Assembly (NCBI RefSeq): GCF_963576675.1
Contig: NC_088918.1
Coordinates: forward strand, 56,625,501 to 56,689,500
Source: Euphorbia lathyris
Lineage: Eukaryota; Streptophyta; Magnoliopsida; Malpighiales; Euphorbiaceae
Length of the DNA stretch: 64,000 nucleotides
Direction: 5' to 3'
Shown in pieces: positions 45,767 to 56,905 of this stretch (position 1 is the stretch's first letter; each line of letters starts with the position of its first letter). Made by a program: the position numbers and the translations under genes. Under the pieces are notes generated by a model, which did not search any database, was not told the DNA's origin, and was given only the letters and a program-made list of their open reading frames with translations.

Positions 45767-46955
45767 TTATTGAAGAGGATTAAACATACCAATGGCTTCT
45801 CTAAGTATGTTGAATTGCTCGCGAGCCAGTGGCTTTGTGAAGATATCAGCAAGCTGCTCATCTGTTGGGACATAGGTCAGCTTGATCTCTCCCTTGAGTA
45901 CATGATCTCTAATGAAATGATGTCTTATGCTGACATGCTTCATCCTGCTGTGTTGGATTGGGTTCTTTGATAAGTCAATGGCACTTTTGTTGTCACATTT
46001 GACTTCAATTGTTTTAGTCCGAACGCCAAAATCTTCAAGCTGTTGCTTAATCCATAGGACTTGAGCAACACAGCTTCCAGCAGCAATGTACTCAGCTTCA
46101 GTGGTTGACAGGGCTACTGACTCCTGCTTCTTGCTGAACCAGGACACAAGACAGCTCCCAAGGAAGTGGCATCCTCCTGAGGTGCTTTTTCGTTCAAGCT
46201 TGTCTCGTCCGTAGTCAGCGTCAGTGTATCCAATGAGTGTGAAGTCATGAGTATTGGGATACCACAAACCTGCATTCACTGAGCCTTGTAAATATCTAAG
46301 GATTCTTTTTACATCTATGTAATGAGATTCCTTAGGGTTAGATTGATATCTAGCACAATAACATACTGAGAAGTGAATGTCCGGTCTACTCGCTGTTAAG
46401 TAAAGTAGAGATCCTATCATACCTTGATACAGTCTGCTATCTACCGACTTACCATTCTCATCAGCGCAGAGGACAGTGTCAGTGCCCATTGGGGTAGATA
46501 TTGACTTACAATTCTCAAGTTCATACTTCTTCAATATCTCCTTAGCATACTTAGTTTGACTGATGAAGATGCCATTTTTCCCTTGTTTGATTTGAAGTCC
46601 AATGAAGAAGTTGAGTTCTCCCATCATTGACATTTCAAACTCATTCTGCATCTGCTTACTAAATTCCTTGCACATTGACTCGTTAGTGGCACCAAAAATA
46701 ATGTCATCAACATATATTTGAGCCAGCATGGTATCTTTACCCTTCCTCTTAATGAATAAGGTTGTATCAGCTTTACCTCTGACATAATTTCTAGTCAGCA
46801 GGAAACTGGTCAGCCTCTCATACCAAGCACGTGGTTTGGGAATTTAGGATCCTCAAACCCTGGAGGCTGATTAACATACACTTCCTCGTTTATAACTCCA
46901 TTAAGGAATGCACTCTTAACATCCATTTGAAACAGTTTAAAGTTCATATAGCTTG
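45767..46955 (-). pseudogene. C3 RT (rest) and RNase H
   Basis: This continues RT on the left side of R4. The first part ([18 protein letters not shown]) loses about 50 bases that C4 retains ([12 protein letters not shown]), shifting the frame near 46845. From 46729 to 45767 it is open for 320 codons: IYVDDIIFG active site, [45 protein letters not shown], and the RNase H end [13 protein letters not shown]. The copia-type end NPLQ is followed by the stop. It could not be expressed as part of a whole polyprotein. Confidence 0.9.
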
Positions 46956-46960
46956 CATAT

Positions 46961-47687
46961 TGATAGGGGTCAAAAACCCCTATCTTTGGGTACGGTTTTA
47001 GGACGGTTTTTAGGGTTATTTGGCTAATAAGCGAGCAATTCTCGCATTTAAATGCTTTTGTGTGAGTAAGTTAGGAATTGAGAACATTCTATTTACTTTT
47101 CGTCGTTTAGGCTTGTTTTGTAATCAATTTAGGCAAATACAGCCGAAATAGCATGCGTATTAGAATTTCGTTATCTTTTGAAGCTAATTGGTCCGTCAAA
47201 CGTCGCACCAAACGAAGCGTTTGCTCAAAATAAGCGATTGACGGATCAATTTGGCTTTTGGACTAATGTTTTCTGGAGTTTTTATGCGTGTGCAGGTGTG
47301 AAGTCAGACGAAAAAGGTCGCGGAACTCATCGAGCTTGGATCGAGCGTGCTTCGGGCAAAAACGCTCGGCGAGCAGGGCCCTACGGGCCATTTCTGCTAG
47401 CCGAGCAGGCCTCTGGAGGCCTGCTCGCCGAGCAGGCCGCCAGAGGCCTGCTCGCCGAGCAGGAGCCTGCTCGGTGAGCAGGAGCCTGCTTGCCAAGCAG
47501 GCCACCAGGCGCCTGCTCGGCGAGCAGGGGGCTGCTCGGCGCGAGCAGCCTTTCCTGCTCGGCGAGCAGCCCTGCGGGAATTGGTCAAAAAGACCAATTC
47601 CGCCCCCACGAAGCCACGCTCGGCCCCACGTCTTCCTACACCAACTAGGACACGAAAATAGGTCAAAACGAGGCCCGAGACGCATCA
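46961..47687 (+). mobile_element. R4 5' LTR, 727 bp
   Basis: It begins TGATAGGGGT and ends GACGCATCA, with a terminal inverted repeat GATAGGGGT, CAAAA, ACCCCTATC. Its last third is the palindrome array at 47364-47572. No clear TATA box lies between the array and the end. ATTTAAATG at about 47046 is a weak candidate upstream. Confidence 0.93.
47364..47572. repeat. Palindrome array in R4 5' LTR
   Basis: About nine copies of CTGCTCGCCGAGCAG or close variants start near 47364, 47396, 47423, 47450, 47469, 47488, 47515, 47534 and 47557. Intervals are 19, 23, 27 or 32. The 3' LTR array (about 54270-54432) has fewer units, which explains the 48-bp length difference between the LTRs. Confidence 0.85.
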
Positions 47688-47693
47688 AGTTTT

Positions 47694-47713
47694 TGGCGCC
47701 GTTGCTGGGGATT
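47694..47713 (+). other. R4 primer binding site (tRNA-Asp type)
   Basis: TGGCGCCGTTGCTGGGGATT, one C-to-T change from the R2 site, six bases after the LTR. Confidence 0.85.
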
Positions 47714-47858
47714 TATTTCTTCTGCAATATCAAACCAAAGGTCGACTTGTTAGTTTAGGCATTCTTTGTGAATATTCTTTGTTAATATCATTTATACTTG
47801 TATATATAAATACTTGTTGATATACTATTACTTAAATTCGATCGTTCTTCCAGCGACT

Positions 47859-49648
47859 ATGGACAACAGAGCGTCGAACCCGTCCATGAACGATCTTAAC
47901 ACAAAAATGGACTTCCTTGTGGCCTCATACAACCAAAATAACCAACCAAGGATACCATTCTGCGAGAGATGCGGCCAGAATCACCCCGGTAGGGTATGCC
48001 ACATCAACTATTACGTACCTAGAGGTGAGAATGTAAGTTATTTGGGTAATCGTCAAAGGTATAATTCTGAACCCTCAACTTACAACTACTACGATCAGGA
48101 GCATACACGATATCCACCGGCGCCCTACATGGCACCCATGGATACCCTTCCATGTCCTCATTCTAACTCTGATTTTTATGGCAGGCAAACAGAGTACTCA
48201 GAAGGAATAATGACTCTCCTAAAAGAGATATCCGTCCGACTGGCAGCCAACGAGGAGGCATGCAGGACCCTGAGTGACCAGCTCGCCACAATCAGACAGG
48301 AAGAAAGGGAATGCCACGAGGCGTTCCTCTTGCAAGAAGAAGAGGCTCAAACCATCGCCCTAAGGAGCGGCAAGGAAGTGGACACACTCGTGGCATCTCC
48401 ATCGCAAATGCCTCTGTCATCTCAGGTAAGTAGGGAACCGGAAGTGGTAAGCAACCCCGGTCCCGCATCTGAAACTTCAGCCTCTGAAAAAGCTGTAGAA
48501 AAAGTGGTTAGGCCTTATACACCAAAACTGCCACTCCCTCAGAAGCAGAAAAAGGCCAACCTAGATAAGAAATTTGCCCGGTTCTCGAAAATCCTTAGTA
48601 GATTATAAATAAACATTCCATTAATGGAAGCACTAGAGGAGATGCCGAACTATGCAAAATTTCTTAAAGACATGTTGTCGAAAAAGAAAAAGTTTGGGGA
48701 AAATGAGATAGTGGCTTTAACAGAACAATGCTCGGCCATAATCACCCATAAATTACCCCCCAAGCTTAAAGATCAAGGGAGCTTTACCATCCCGTGTAGG
48801 ATAGGCAACATGCACATAGATAGGGCATTATGTGATTTAGGAGCGAGTATTAATCTTATGCCTCTATCAATTTTCAGGAAATTAGGGCTCGGAGAACCTA
48901 AACCAACAAACATGACACTGCAGCTAGCGGATCGGTCAATTGCACGGCCTAGAGGCATAGTTGAAGATGTGCTTGTAAAGGTGGACAAACTGATCTTCCC
49001 GGTCGATTTTGTGGTCCTCGACATGGAAGAAGATGACTCCGTCCCCATTCTCCTCGGGAGACCGTTTCTTGCAACCGGTAGGACACTAATAGACGTCCAT
49101 TGAGGTAAATTGGTCCTAAGGGTGCAGGACGAAGAGGTAACATTTATGAATCCATGAAATTTCCTCAAGAACGCTCCAAAAGTTGTAACTTTGTGGATGC
49201 ACTTATAGATGAATGTGTTGAGGAAGTTGATCTCGATATAAGAAATGCCTCTTTAGAACTCGGTCTAGGTGGTGAGGAATGTGAAAACTCAAGTGAGCCA
49301 TTTGAAGATCTCCCACCTGAAAAATGTTATTGGGTTAAGGGTAGAAAAGAGGACCTTGACCGTGAGATCAAACCTAAACCTAAGACCTCGTTGGAGGAAC
49401 TTCCAAAATTGGAGCTTAAACCCTTACCCAACAACCTAAAATATGTTTTTCTTCAACCTCCCACAGATTTACCCGTTATTATTTCTTCTTTGTTGACAGT
49501 TGAACAGGAAGAAAAATTGGTGGAGGTGCTGATGGAACATAAAGGAGCCTTTGGATGGTCAATCCACGACATCAAAGGTATCGACCCTAAAATCTGCAGA
49601 CATAGAATTTTTCTTGAGGAGGAGATCAAGCCATCTGCCCAACCTTAA
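47859..49648 (+). pseudogene. R4 shortened gag and protease with stops
   Basis: The ATG at 47859 (MDNRASNPSMNDLN) opens a gag that starts just before the zinc knuckle (CERCGQNHPGRVC, CX2CX3HX4C). The roughly 250-residue capsid region found in R2, with GQALEWLHSLEAG, is absent. An AIALRSG-like motif and protease ([21 protein letters not shown]) follow. Stops are TAA 48606-48608, TGA 49101-49103 and TAA 49646-49648. The last is CAA in R2. A frameshift near 49145 precedes the RT linker (49154-49648, [14 protein letters not shown]). Without capsid this copy could not form its own particle. Confidence 0.85.
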
Positions 49649-49666
49649 CGACGGCTCAACCCTAAC

Positions 49667-52300
49667 ATGAAAGAGGTGGTAAAAGTCGAGGTTATAAAAC
49701 TCCTCGACGCAGGTATCATCTTTCCAATCTCTGATAGCCAATGGGTAAGCCCGGTTCAATGTGTGCCCAAAAAAGGGGGAACAACGATAATGGAAAATGA
49801 AAAAGGAGAATTAATCCCAACTAGAAAGGTTACGGGTTGGCATGTATGCATAGATTATAGGAAATTAAACGAGGCCACCCGTAAAGACCACTTCCCCTTA
49901 CCGTTTATTGATCAAATGTTGGAACGGTTGGCAGGGCATGAATTTTTCTGTACTTTAGATGGGCTATCCGGCTATATGCAAATTCCTGTGGACCCTTTGG
50001 ATCAAGAGAAAACCACATTCACTTGCCCCTATAGGACTTTTGCATATAGGCGAATGCCTTTCGGATTATGTAATGCCCCTGCCACATTCCAACGTTGCAT
50101 GATGGCTATGTTTTCTGACATGGTCGAGGAGTTCCTAGAAATTTTCATGGATGATTTTAATGTTGTAGGACCTACTTTCGACCAATGTCTTGAAAACTTG
50201 GACCGAGTCTTAGAACGTTGTGAAGATAAGAACTTGGCACTTAATTGGGAAAAATGCCAGTTCATGGTCCAAAATTGTATAGTATTAGGACACAAGGTGT
50301 CAGGGAAGGGGATCGAGGTCGATCCGGCGAAAATTGAGGTGATTGAAAAACTGCCACCTCCTACCAATGTGAAATTGGTTAGGAGCTTTTTAGGACACGC
50401 GGGGTTTTATAGACGATTTATAAAAGACTTTTCAAAAATCACTAAACCCCTCACTCAATTATTGCTAAAAGATGCTGATTTTAATTTCAATGAAGAATGT
50501 ATGCTTGCATTTAAATTACTGAAAAAGAAATTAATTGAAGCACCCATTATGGTAAGCCCGGATTGGTCCCTTCCCTTTGAGTTAATGTGCGATGCCAGTG
50601 ATCTGGCTGTAGGAGCCTGTCTTGGGCAGAGGGTGGATAAACTTTTTTGCCCAATTTTCTATGCTAGCAAAACCTTAAATGATGCACAACAGAATTATTC
50701 AATAACTGAAAAGGAATTGCTAGCCGTAGTATTTGCCTTTGACAAATTCAGATCTTATTTGGTGTTATCTAAGGTAATTGTTTTTACTGACCATGCAGAC
50801 CTGAGATATCTGATGAGCAACCAGGATGCAAAACCTAAGCTGATCCATTGGATCTTACTACTCCAAGAATTTAACATCGAGATCAGAGACAAGAAGGGGG
50901 TAGAAAACGTGATAGCGGACCATCTATCCAGGTTAGAGTCAGATCGTCAACCCTTAGAGCATGAGGCAATCAAGGAAGTATTCCCGGATGAAACGCTGTA
51001 TTCGGTAAAAACTCTCCCCTGGTTTGTAGACATCGCAAACTACAAAGTCGGTAACATTCTTCCTCTTGATTTAGATGCAAACAAAAGACGTAAGTTTTTG
51101 TTTGAAAGCAAACAATATTTTTGGGAAGAACCCTATTTATTTCGATTCTGCACTGATGGCATGATTAGGAGATGTATACCTGAGGAAGAGGTAGAGTCAG
51201 TGATTAACATGTGCCACTCTAGGGAACCAGGCGGCCACTTCGGGCCAGATAGGATAGTGACTAAAATTCTCCAAAGTGGACTTTGGTGGCCACAAATGCA
51301 TAGTGATGTCAATAATTATATTAAATATTGTGATGCATGTCAGAGAGTAGGGAATATTTCTAGGAGGAATGAGATGCTTCAACAAGGCATACTCGTCTAT
51401 GAGCTATTTGATGTTTGGGGCATAGACTTTATGGGACCTTTCCCTATGTCACACACTAACCAATACATTCTTGTTGCGGTTGATTATGTCTCTAAATGGG
51501 TAGAAGCCGAAGCCCTACCCACAAACGATGCTCGAGTAGTGATAAAATTCCTGAAAAAGAATATCTTTACCAGATTTGGTACACCCCGGACTATCATTAG
51601 CGATGGGGGATCCCATTTCTGCAATAAGCAGTTTGACACATTGCTCCAAAAGTATGGCGTAGCCCATAGGGTCGCAACACCTTACCACCCTCAGACAAGT
51701 GGTCAGGTAGAAGTGTCAAACAGAGAGCTAAAACGCATTCTTGAGAAAACGGTAGGGAATGCTAGAAAAGATTGGAGTCTTAAACTGGACGATGCTCTCT
51801 GGGCATACCGGACAGCATTCAAGACTCCCATAGGAATGTCCCCCTACCGTTTGGTTTTTGGGAAATCTTGTCACTTGCCTGTTGAATTAGAGCACAAAGC
51901 TTATTGGGCGCTAAAATTTCTAAACTTTGACCCTAAACTTTCAGGTGATCTACGGTTAACACAACTGCACGAACTGGATGAGCTCCGATATAACTCTTAC
52001 GAGAATGCCAAATTGTACAAAGAACGAACCAAGCGGGTGCACGATAAAAAAGTACAGCGGAAAACCTTCCAAAAAGGCGACCAAGTGCTACTTTATAACT
52101 CCCGACTGAGATTCTTCCCGGGCAAGCTCAAGAGTAGATGGTATGGACCATTTTCAGTTCTTGCCGCACATCCCTCCGGTATGGTTGAGATCATGTTGAA
52201 TGATGGAACCACCCAGAAAGTTAATGCACACCGACTTAAACTTTATCTCGGTAAAGACACCTCGGGTGTCCAAATCCTCCGGCTTCAGAATGATCAGTAA
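49667..52300 (+). CDS. R4 RT-RNase H-integrase, 877 codons open
   Basis: Uninterrupted from 49667 to 52300 in the frame of the upstream RT linker; the only break is the TAA at 49646. RT has [12 protein letters not shown] (Asp 98) and FMDDF (160-164). RNase H has Asp 309 (MCDASD), Glu 350 (TEKE), Asp 375 (FTDHAD) and Asp 418 (IADHLSRL). Integrase has the HHCC site (His 517, His 524, Cys 555, Cys 558) and Asp 587, Asp 646 and Glu 682. A C-terminal [12 protein letters not shown] region resembles the usual integrase tail. All catalytic residues are present. The start shown is only the first Met after the stop; in an intact element this is part of one polyprotein. It is the best preserved pol in the window. 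Confidence 0.93.
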   Translation: MKEVVKVEVIKLLDAGIIFPISDSQWVSPVQCVPKKGGTTIMENEKGELIPTRKVTGWHVCIDYRKLNEATRKDHFPLPFIDQMLERLAGHEFFCTLDGLSGYMQIPVDPLDQEKTTFTCPYRTFAYRRMPFGLCNAPATFQRCMMAMFSDMVEEFLEIFMDDFNVVGPTFDQCLENLDRVLERCEDKNLALNWEKCQFMVQNCIVLGHKVSGKGIEVDPAKIEVIEKLPPPTNVKLVRSFLGHAGFYRRFIKDFSKITKPLTQLLLKDADFNFNEECMLAFKLLKKKLIEAPIMVSPDWSLPFELMCDASDLAVGACLGQRVDKLFCPIFYASKTLNDAQQNYSITEKELLAVVFAFDKFRSYLVLSKVIVFTDHADLRYLMSNQDAKPKLIHWILLLQEFNIEIRDKKGVENVIADHLSRLESDRQPLEHEAIKEVFPDETLYSVKTLPWFVDIANYKVGNILPLDLDANKRRKFLFESKQYFWEEPYLFRFCTDGMIRRCIPEEEVESVINMCHSREPGGHFGPDRIVTKILQSGLWWPQMHSDVNNYIKYCDACQRVGNISRRNEMLQQGILVYELFDVWGIDFMGPFPMSHTNQYILVAVDYVSKWVEAEALPTNDARVVIKFLKKNIFTRFGTPRTIISDGGSHFCNKQFDTLLQKYGVAHRVATPYHPQTSGQVEVSNRELKRILEKTVGNARKDWSLKLDDALWAYRTAFKTPIGMSPYRLVFGKSCHLPVELEHKAYWALKFLNFDPKLSGDLRLTQLHELDELRYNSYENAKLYKERTKRVHDKKVQRKTFQKGDQVLLYNSRLRFFPGKLKSRWYGPFSVLAAHPSGMVEIMLNDGTTQKVNAHRLKLYLGKDTSGVQILRLQNDQ

Positions 52301-53869
52301 GTTGTCTTCTCCACCCTAACTTTTTACACCCGTACTTCATGATTTATGATACAATGTTGGAACTTATTGCATATTTTTAGTGTGAGGAGGAGGGGTAGAC
52401 AAACTTACAAAAATTGTATAAATTTTTAAATTTTTGTTGCGTCGTGTCTAGTTTAGGTTTGCGTTTTGGTGTTTTATTTTTTGCTTTATTTATGTTTTTG
52501 CATGTTTAGGACCTAAAACCGTGAACCTCCTTCGAATCTAAACTTCGTTATTTGTCTTTGAGGGCTGAAAACCGAATCTAAAATTGCATGACAACTAGTT
52601 TAGGCGTAAGACACAACTCTTGTATTTGTAAAAGCATGAGCTACAGTTTGCATTTAGACCCTACTTTTGAAGAAATGCTAAAATCATTACTTAGGTAGAT
52701 AACTTAAGAATTGAAGGCATGTAATATTAAACTTGAGTTTGGGGAAAACTAGTAAACACAAAATTGAAACCCAAAGAATTGTGAGCTGAATTTGAGCCTA
52801 AGAGCGAACATCAAAAAGCTCTTTTTCTTGACATTTTTTGTGTGAATGCTTTGACTTGTGGAAGATTACAGATTTTGCACCTAATACTGTGTTGAACCTA
52901 CATGCAATGATTTGAGATGATAAACGATGAATCAGCCTCATTAGAATTAACCCTTTTCTTTACCTTGTTTTTCTTTTTCATCCACTCTAGGAAGCCCCTT
53001 TGAGCCGACATTTTTGTAGTTTGTAGATTTTTCTTTCGTTCTAACCGGTTTTGCGAACCACAACTTGGTTCGCCACTTAACCCTTGTTTTTGCAAAGCTC
53101 GAACTGAGCCTTTGTTTTCTTCTAGCGCTTTATCTTTGTTTATGGCATTACAGTAGCAAGCCAAAAGGCTAAGAAGTGAATGAGCATCACTATCCCAAAA
53201 AGAAAAAAAAAGGGGGGAGAGAAAAACAGAAAAAGAAAAGAAAAGAGACGAACAAAAGGGAAAACAAAACTTCATTCCCCAGTTCCTAAAAATCAAAAAC
53301 GTCTCAATAAAACATCCCAAAAGAAAAAAATAAGGGATGAATAAAAAGCTCAGTCACTTCATATTTGCTAAAGCCATTTTAACTCCGTTTTTGTAGCGCT
53401 AGAACATTTAACCCTTGTTGTACCTTTAACCCTCTAACCACATTACAATCCCAATTAGAGGTTGTTTTTGATATCATCGGAGTTATATAGCATAGTAGAG
53501 GAACTCGGATGAACGTGCAAAATCAACGTAATCCTAAGCAAGAACATAAGCCGAGAGTAAACACCTTAGCCACCAAAAATTGTGTGAATGAGTGAACTAC
53601 CTATGGTGAGGTGTTTTACTTAGCGATCCCCTCAAGCTCGTTTAATTGAACATGTGTCCATTTGCTTAAAACTATAACCCATGATAATTGAAATGCGGCT
53701 TTTGGATATCGTGTCTCTACTTTGTACTTCCGAATGCATATAATTACAGATGCTCGAAATTATGTCAAGCACCTAGTCAAACTGGGAAGTTTTCTAGCTT
53801 GCTTGTGATGGCGGGTTTAGTTTTTTTAGTTTACTTGGGGACAAGTAAAGTTTTAAGTGTGAGGAGGTT
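52301..53869 (+). other. R4 noncoding tail with purine tract
   Basis: No gene. AT-rich, with T-rich and A-rich runs (for example about 53190-53240). It ends GTGTGAGGAGGTT directly before the 3' LTR, the same purine tract as R2. The ORFs at 52898-53320 and 53688-53936 are not conserved and overlap low-complexity DNA. Confidence 0.75.
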
Positions 53870-54548
53870 TGATAGGGGTCAAAAACCCCTATCTTTGGGT
53901 ACGGTTTTAGGACGGTTTTTAGGGTTATTTGGCTAATAAGCGAGCAATTCTTGCATTTAAATGCTTTTGTGTGAGTAAGTTAGGAATTGAGAACATTCTA
54001 TTTACTTTTCGTCGTTTAGGCTTGTTTTGTAATCAATTTAGGCAAATACGGCCGAAATAGCATGCGTATTAGAATTCCGTTATCTTTTGAAGCTAATTGG
54101 TCCGTCAAACGTCGCACCAAACGAAGCGTTTGCTCAAAATAAGCGATTGACGGATCAATTTGGCTTTTGGACTAATGTTTTCCGGAGTTTTTATGCGTGT
54201 GCAGGTGTGAAGTCGGACGAAAAAGGTCGCGGAACTCATCGAGCTTGGATCGAGCGCGCTTCGGGCGAAAACGCTCGGCGAGCAGGGCCCTACGGGCCAT
54301 TTCTGCTCGCCCAGCAGGCCTCTAGAGGCCTGCTCGCCGAGCAGGCCACCAGGCGCCTGCTCGGCGAGCAGGGGGCTGCTCAGCGCGAGCAGCCCTGCTC
54401 GCCGAGCAGCCTTTCCTGCTCGGCGAGCAGCCCTGCAGGAATTGGTCAAAAAGACCAATTCCGCCCCCACGAAGCCACGCTCGGCCCCACGTCTTCCTAC
54501 ACCAATTAGGACACGAAAATAGGTCAAAACGAGGCCCGAGACGCATCA
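53870..54548 (+). mobile_element. R4 3' LTR, 679 bp
   Basis: Homologous to 46961-47687 except for missing palindrome units around 54330 and scattered, mostly transition, differences. It ends GACGCATCA and is followed by CATAT. Confidence 0.93.
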
Positions 54549-54553
54549 CATAT

Positions 54554-56442
54554 GCACATAAAATTCTAATAGCCTCTAGCCTTGCCACTGGGGCAAAGGT
54601 CTCACCGTAGTCAATACCTTCTTGCTGACTGTAGCCTTGAGCTACAAGTCTTGCTTTGTTTCTGACCACGTTCCCTTGTTCATCCAGCTTGTTGCGGAAG
54701 ACCCATCTTGTTCCTATGGTCTTATGGCTTCTTGGTTTTGGCACTAGATCCCATACTTCATGTCGTCTGAACTGATCAAGTTCTTCTTGTATTGCATTCA
54801 TCCAGAATTCGTCATGCTCAGCTTCAGCCAAATTCTTTGGTTCCTGGATTGAGACGAATGCTACGTTGCTGAGGTATCTCCTGAGTTGATTTCTCGTCAT
54901 CAGGGTATTCTCAGCGGCATCAAGAATGGCACTCTCTGACTGACCTCTTGGTATCCTAATCTCCTTTGGTAGATTGATGTCTTGCGCTGGTTTTGTTTCA
55001 ACAATCTCTGCAGGTGTAGATTGGTCAGTGAAAGTAATTTGAGTTTCACTTTTACCTTTGGTAAGCCCTTGAGGAAATGACTCAGTGGCTGTTTCTTGGT
55101 CAGCGGGTGCTGAGTGAGGGTCATCCTCGGTCAGCAGCTGGTATCTACCTGCAGGGTTAGTTTCATCGAACTCAACATGTACTGACTCTTCTAAGACTTG
55201 AGTTCGTTTATTGAAAACTCTGTATGCTTTGTTGTTTGTTGAGTAGCCTAAAAAGATAGCTTCATCAGCTTTTGAGTCAAACTTAGCTAGGCTATCTTTG
55301 GTATTTAAGATAAAGCATTTACAGCCAAAGGCACGAAAGTATCCAATGTTAGGCTTTCGTCCTTTCCAAAGTTCATAGGGGGTTTTCTTTAGTATAGGTC
55401 TAACAAGAGCCCTATTAAGAATATAGCACGATGTGTTGACAGCTTCTCCCCAAAAGTACTTTGGAAGCCTATGCTCACTCAGCATTGTCCTGGATATTTC
55501 AACCAAGGTTCTGTTTTTCCTTTCAACAACCCCATTTTGTTGAGGCATTCTAGGAGCAGAGAAATTATGGTCAATGCCGTTGGTTTCACAGAATTCAACA
55601 AACTGTTGGTTCTTGAATTCTCCACCATTATCACTTCGGATGTGAGCTAACTTAAGGTCTTTATCATTTTCAAGTTTTCTTACCAAATTTGAAAATGTCT
55701 CAAAGGTTTCATCCTTGCTACTCAGCAAGATGATCCAAGTGTACCGAGAAAAGTCATCTACAATGACTAAGGAAAATCTTCTTCCACCCAAGCTCAGCGG
55801 CTGGACTGGATCGAAGAGATCCAAGTGTAGTAATTCTAATGGACGCTTAGTTGAGACAATGTTTTTACTATGAAAAGATTGTTTGGTTTGTTTTCCAGCT
55901 TGGCAAGCGTGGCATAGTTGATCTTTTTCAAATTTGAGTTCTGGCAGTCCCTCAACCAATTGCTTTCTTGCTAATTTGGCCAGGAGGTCCATGCTTACAT
56001 GACCAAGTCTCCTGTGCCATAGCCAGGAATTTTCTTCCTTTGACACTAAGCATACAGTTTTTGAAAACTTCTTTTCTAAATTCAGCATAAAGACATTATC
56101 AATACGAGGGGCAGTTAAAATTAACTCATTTGTTTTACCCTCGAATATTTTACATCCAGTGTCATCAAATATAACTTTTCTCCCATTGTCACATAACTGA
56201 GCTATGCTGAGTAAGTTATATTTGAGTCCGCTGACTAGGGAGACTGACTCAATAGTAGGATTACCACCAATGGTTCCTGACCCTACTATCTTACCCTTCT
56301 TGTTGTCTCCAAAACATACACTTCCTCCTCGTTTACGCACAAACGTGATGAACTGAGTTTCATCACCAGTCATATGCCTCGAGCATGCGCTGTCAATGTA
56401 CCACATCTTTGACTTCTCAGCACACCTCAGGCTTACCTGCAA
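54554..56442 (-). CDS. C3 protease, integrase and RT start (copia), cut by R4
   Basis: Open from 56442 to the R4 insertion, about 630 codons. The protease region has [12 protein letters not shown] and related sequence. A pre-integrase zinc motif follows ([11 protein letters not shown], then [11 protein letters not shown]). The integrase core has [24 protein letters not shown] (second Asp) and [13 protein letters not shown] (Glu). A Ser/Thr/Glu-rich linker leads to RT ([28 protein letters not shown]) up to ILCAY, where R4 enters. The apparent frame then runs into R4 to 54322. This side has no stop, so before R4 inserted C3 may have been fairly intact here. The usual GPV of the core is DPV. The frame is offset from gag (see 56448-56845). 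Confidence 0.9.
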
Positions 56443-56447
56443 TATAG

Positions 56448-56845
56448 CTAGTTGCTTTTAGGTACCCAATTCTTTTTGGGTCCTTGCTTGTTAGGTTCAA
56501 CAGGTAAAGCATCATATTTCATTTTATGACGACACACTTGGACAGTGTGTCCATTCTTTCCACAGAAGTCACAGATGACCTTCAGTTTAGGATATCTCAC
56601 TGACTGGTCAGCACCCCAGTGTTGAGCGTGCCAGCACACCTTTGTGGTGTGTCCTTTCTTCCCACAGAAGTCATACTAGACATTCCGCTGAGGATTCCAT
56701 CTCTGCTGACTAGTACTTCGGTACTCAGTGTTCAGAGGATTATTTCTTTTATTCGGAACCTTAAGTTGGTTCTGAATTGATGTGACGTCCTTCCTCAGTT
56801 TCTTAGAATCTGATTGGACCTCAGTGACAAACTTTCTAATATTGG
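56448..56845 (-). pseudogene. C3 gag C-terminus with zinc knuckles
   Basis: The minus-strand frame holds EVQSDSKKLRKDVTSIQNQL, then a stop near 56674, then two CCHC-type knuckles (the first partly before the stop as YDFCGKKGHT, the second CDFCGKNGHTVQVCRH). It ends [14 protein letters not shown]. The main capsid part of gag, as seen in C2, is missing because the element ends here at the inverted junction with C4. The pol frame begins a few bases after the TAG in a different frame. C4 shows the same arrangement. Confidence 0.75.
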
Positions 56846-56905
56846 ACCTTAAGTTGAGGTCGGAAGTCCAATCAGATTCTAAGAAACTGAGAAAGGACAT
56901 CACTT
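56782..56905. repeat. Head-to-head inverted-repeat junction of C3 and C4
   Basis: The phrase TTTCTTAGAATCTGATTGGA near 56806 recurs in reverse complement as TCCAATCAGATTCTAAGAAA near 56867, with homologous gag sequence continuing outward on both sides. The centre (about 56830-56862) holds a short unpaired segment with GACCTTAAGTTGAGGTC. This creates overlapping look-alike ORFs on both strands. Confidence 0.85.

Larger units (their letters stand above)
46961..54548 (+). mobile_element. R4: Ty3/gypsy element with both LTRs inside the C3 RT, 7.6 kb
   Basis: 5' LTR (46961-47687), tRNA-Asp-type primer site, shortened gag, protease, RT-RNase H-integrase, noncoding tail, purine tract GAGGAGGTT and 3' LTR (53870-54548). 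The duplication is CATAT (46956-46960 and 54549-54553). It is the same wider group as R1-R3 (LTR starts TGATAGGGG, same purine tract and primer site), but the LTR body differs. LTR differences are few, about a dozen substitutions by eye plus indels in the palindrome array, so it is the youngest or among the youngest insertions here. Confidence 0.94.
37706..56845 (-). mobile_element. C3: SIRE-like Ty1/copia element, minus strand, carrying S3 and R4
   Basis: On the minus strand, from the junction near 56845: gag C-terminus, protease, integrase, RT (split by R4), RNase H, envelope-position ORF (split by S3), purine tract and 3' LTR (39031-37706). The 5' LTR and most of gag are missing; instead the element meets C4 head to head. 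The left LTR end (TGTTGG at 37706) is a clean LTR terminus inside R3, with CACCC before it. The LTR is homologous to that of C2. Confidence 0.87.

Noticed and set aside
47178..47758. ORFs rich in LLAEQAS, RRAGL or ARRAGR repeats in the R4 LTRs (also 54087-54527)
   Set aside because: They are produced by the CTGCTCGCCGAGCAG palindrome array and occur in several frames and both strands.
56440..56470. Programmed -1 frameshift at the C3/C4 gag-pol boundary
   Set aside because: The pol frame is closed by TAA a few codons upstream of the gag TAG in both copies, leaving too short a window, and no standard slippery heptamer is visible there.
56676..56903. Overlapping ORFs on both strands with nearly the same protein (MTSFLSFLESDWTS and relatives)
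   Set aside because: They are read across the inverted-repeat junction; the shared N-terminal part is the antisense of the other copy. Only the EVQSDSKKLRKD part onward is real gag in each direction.
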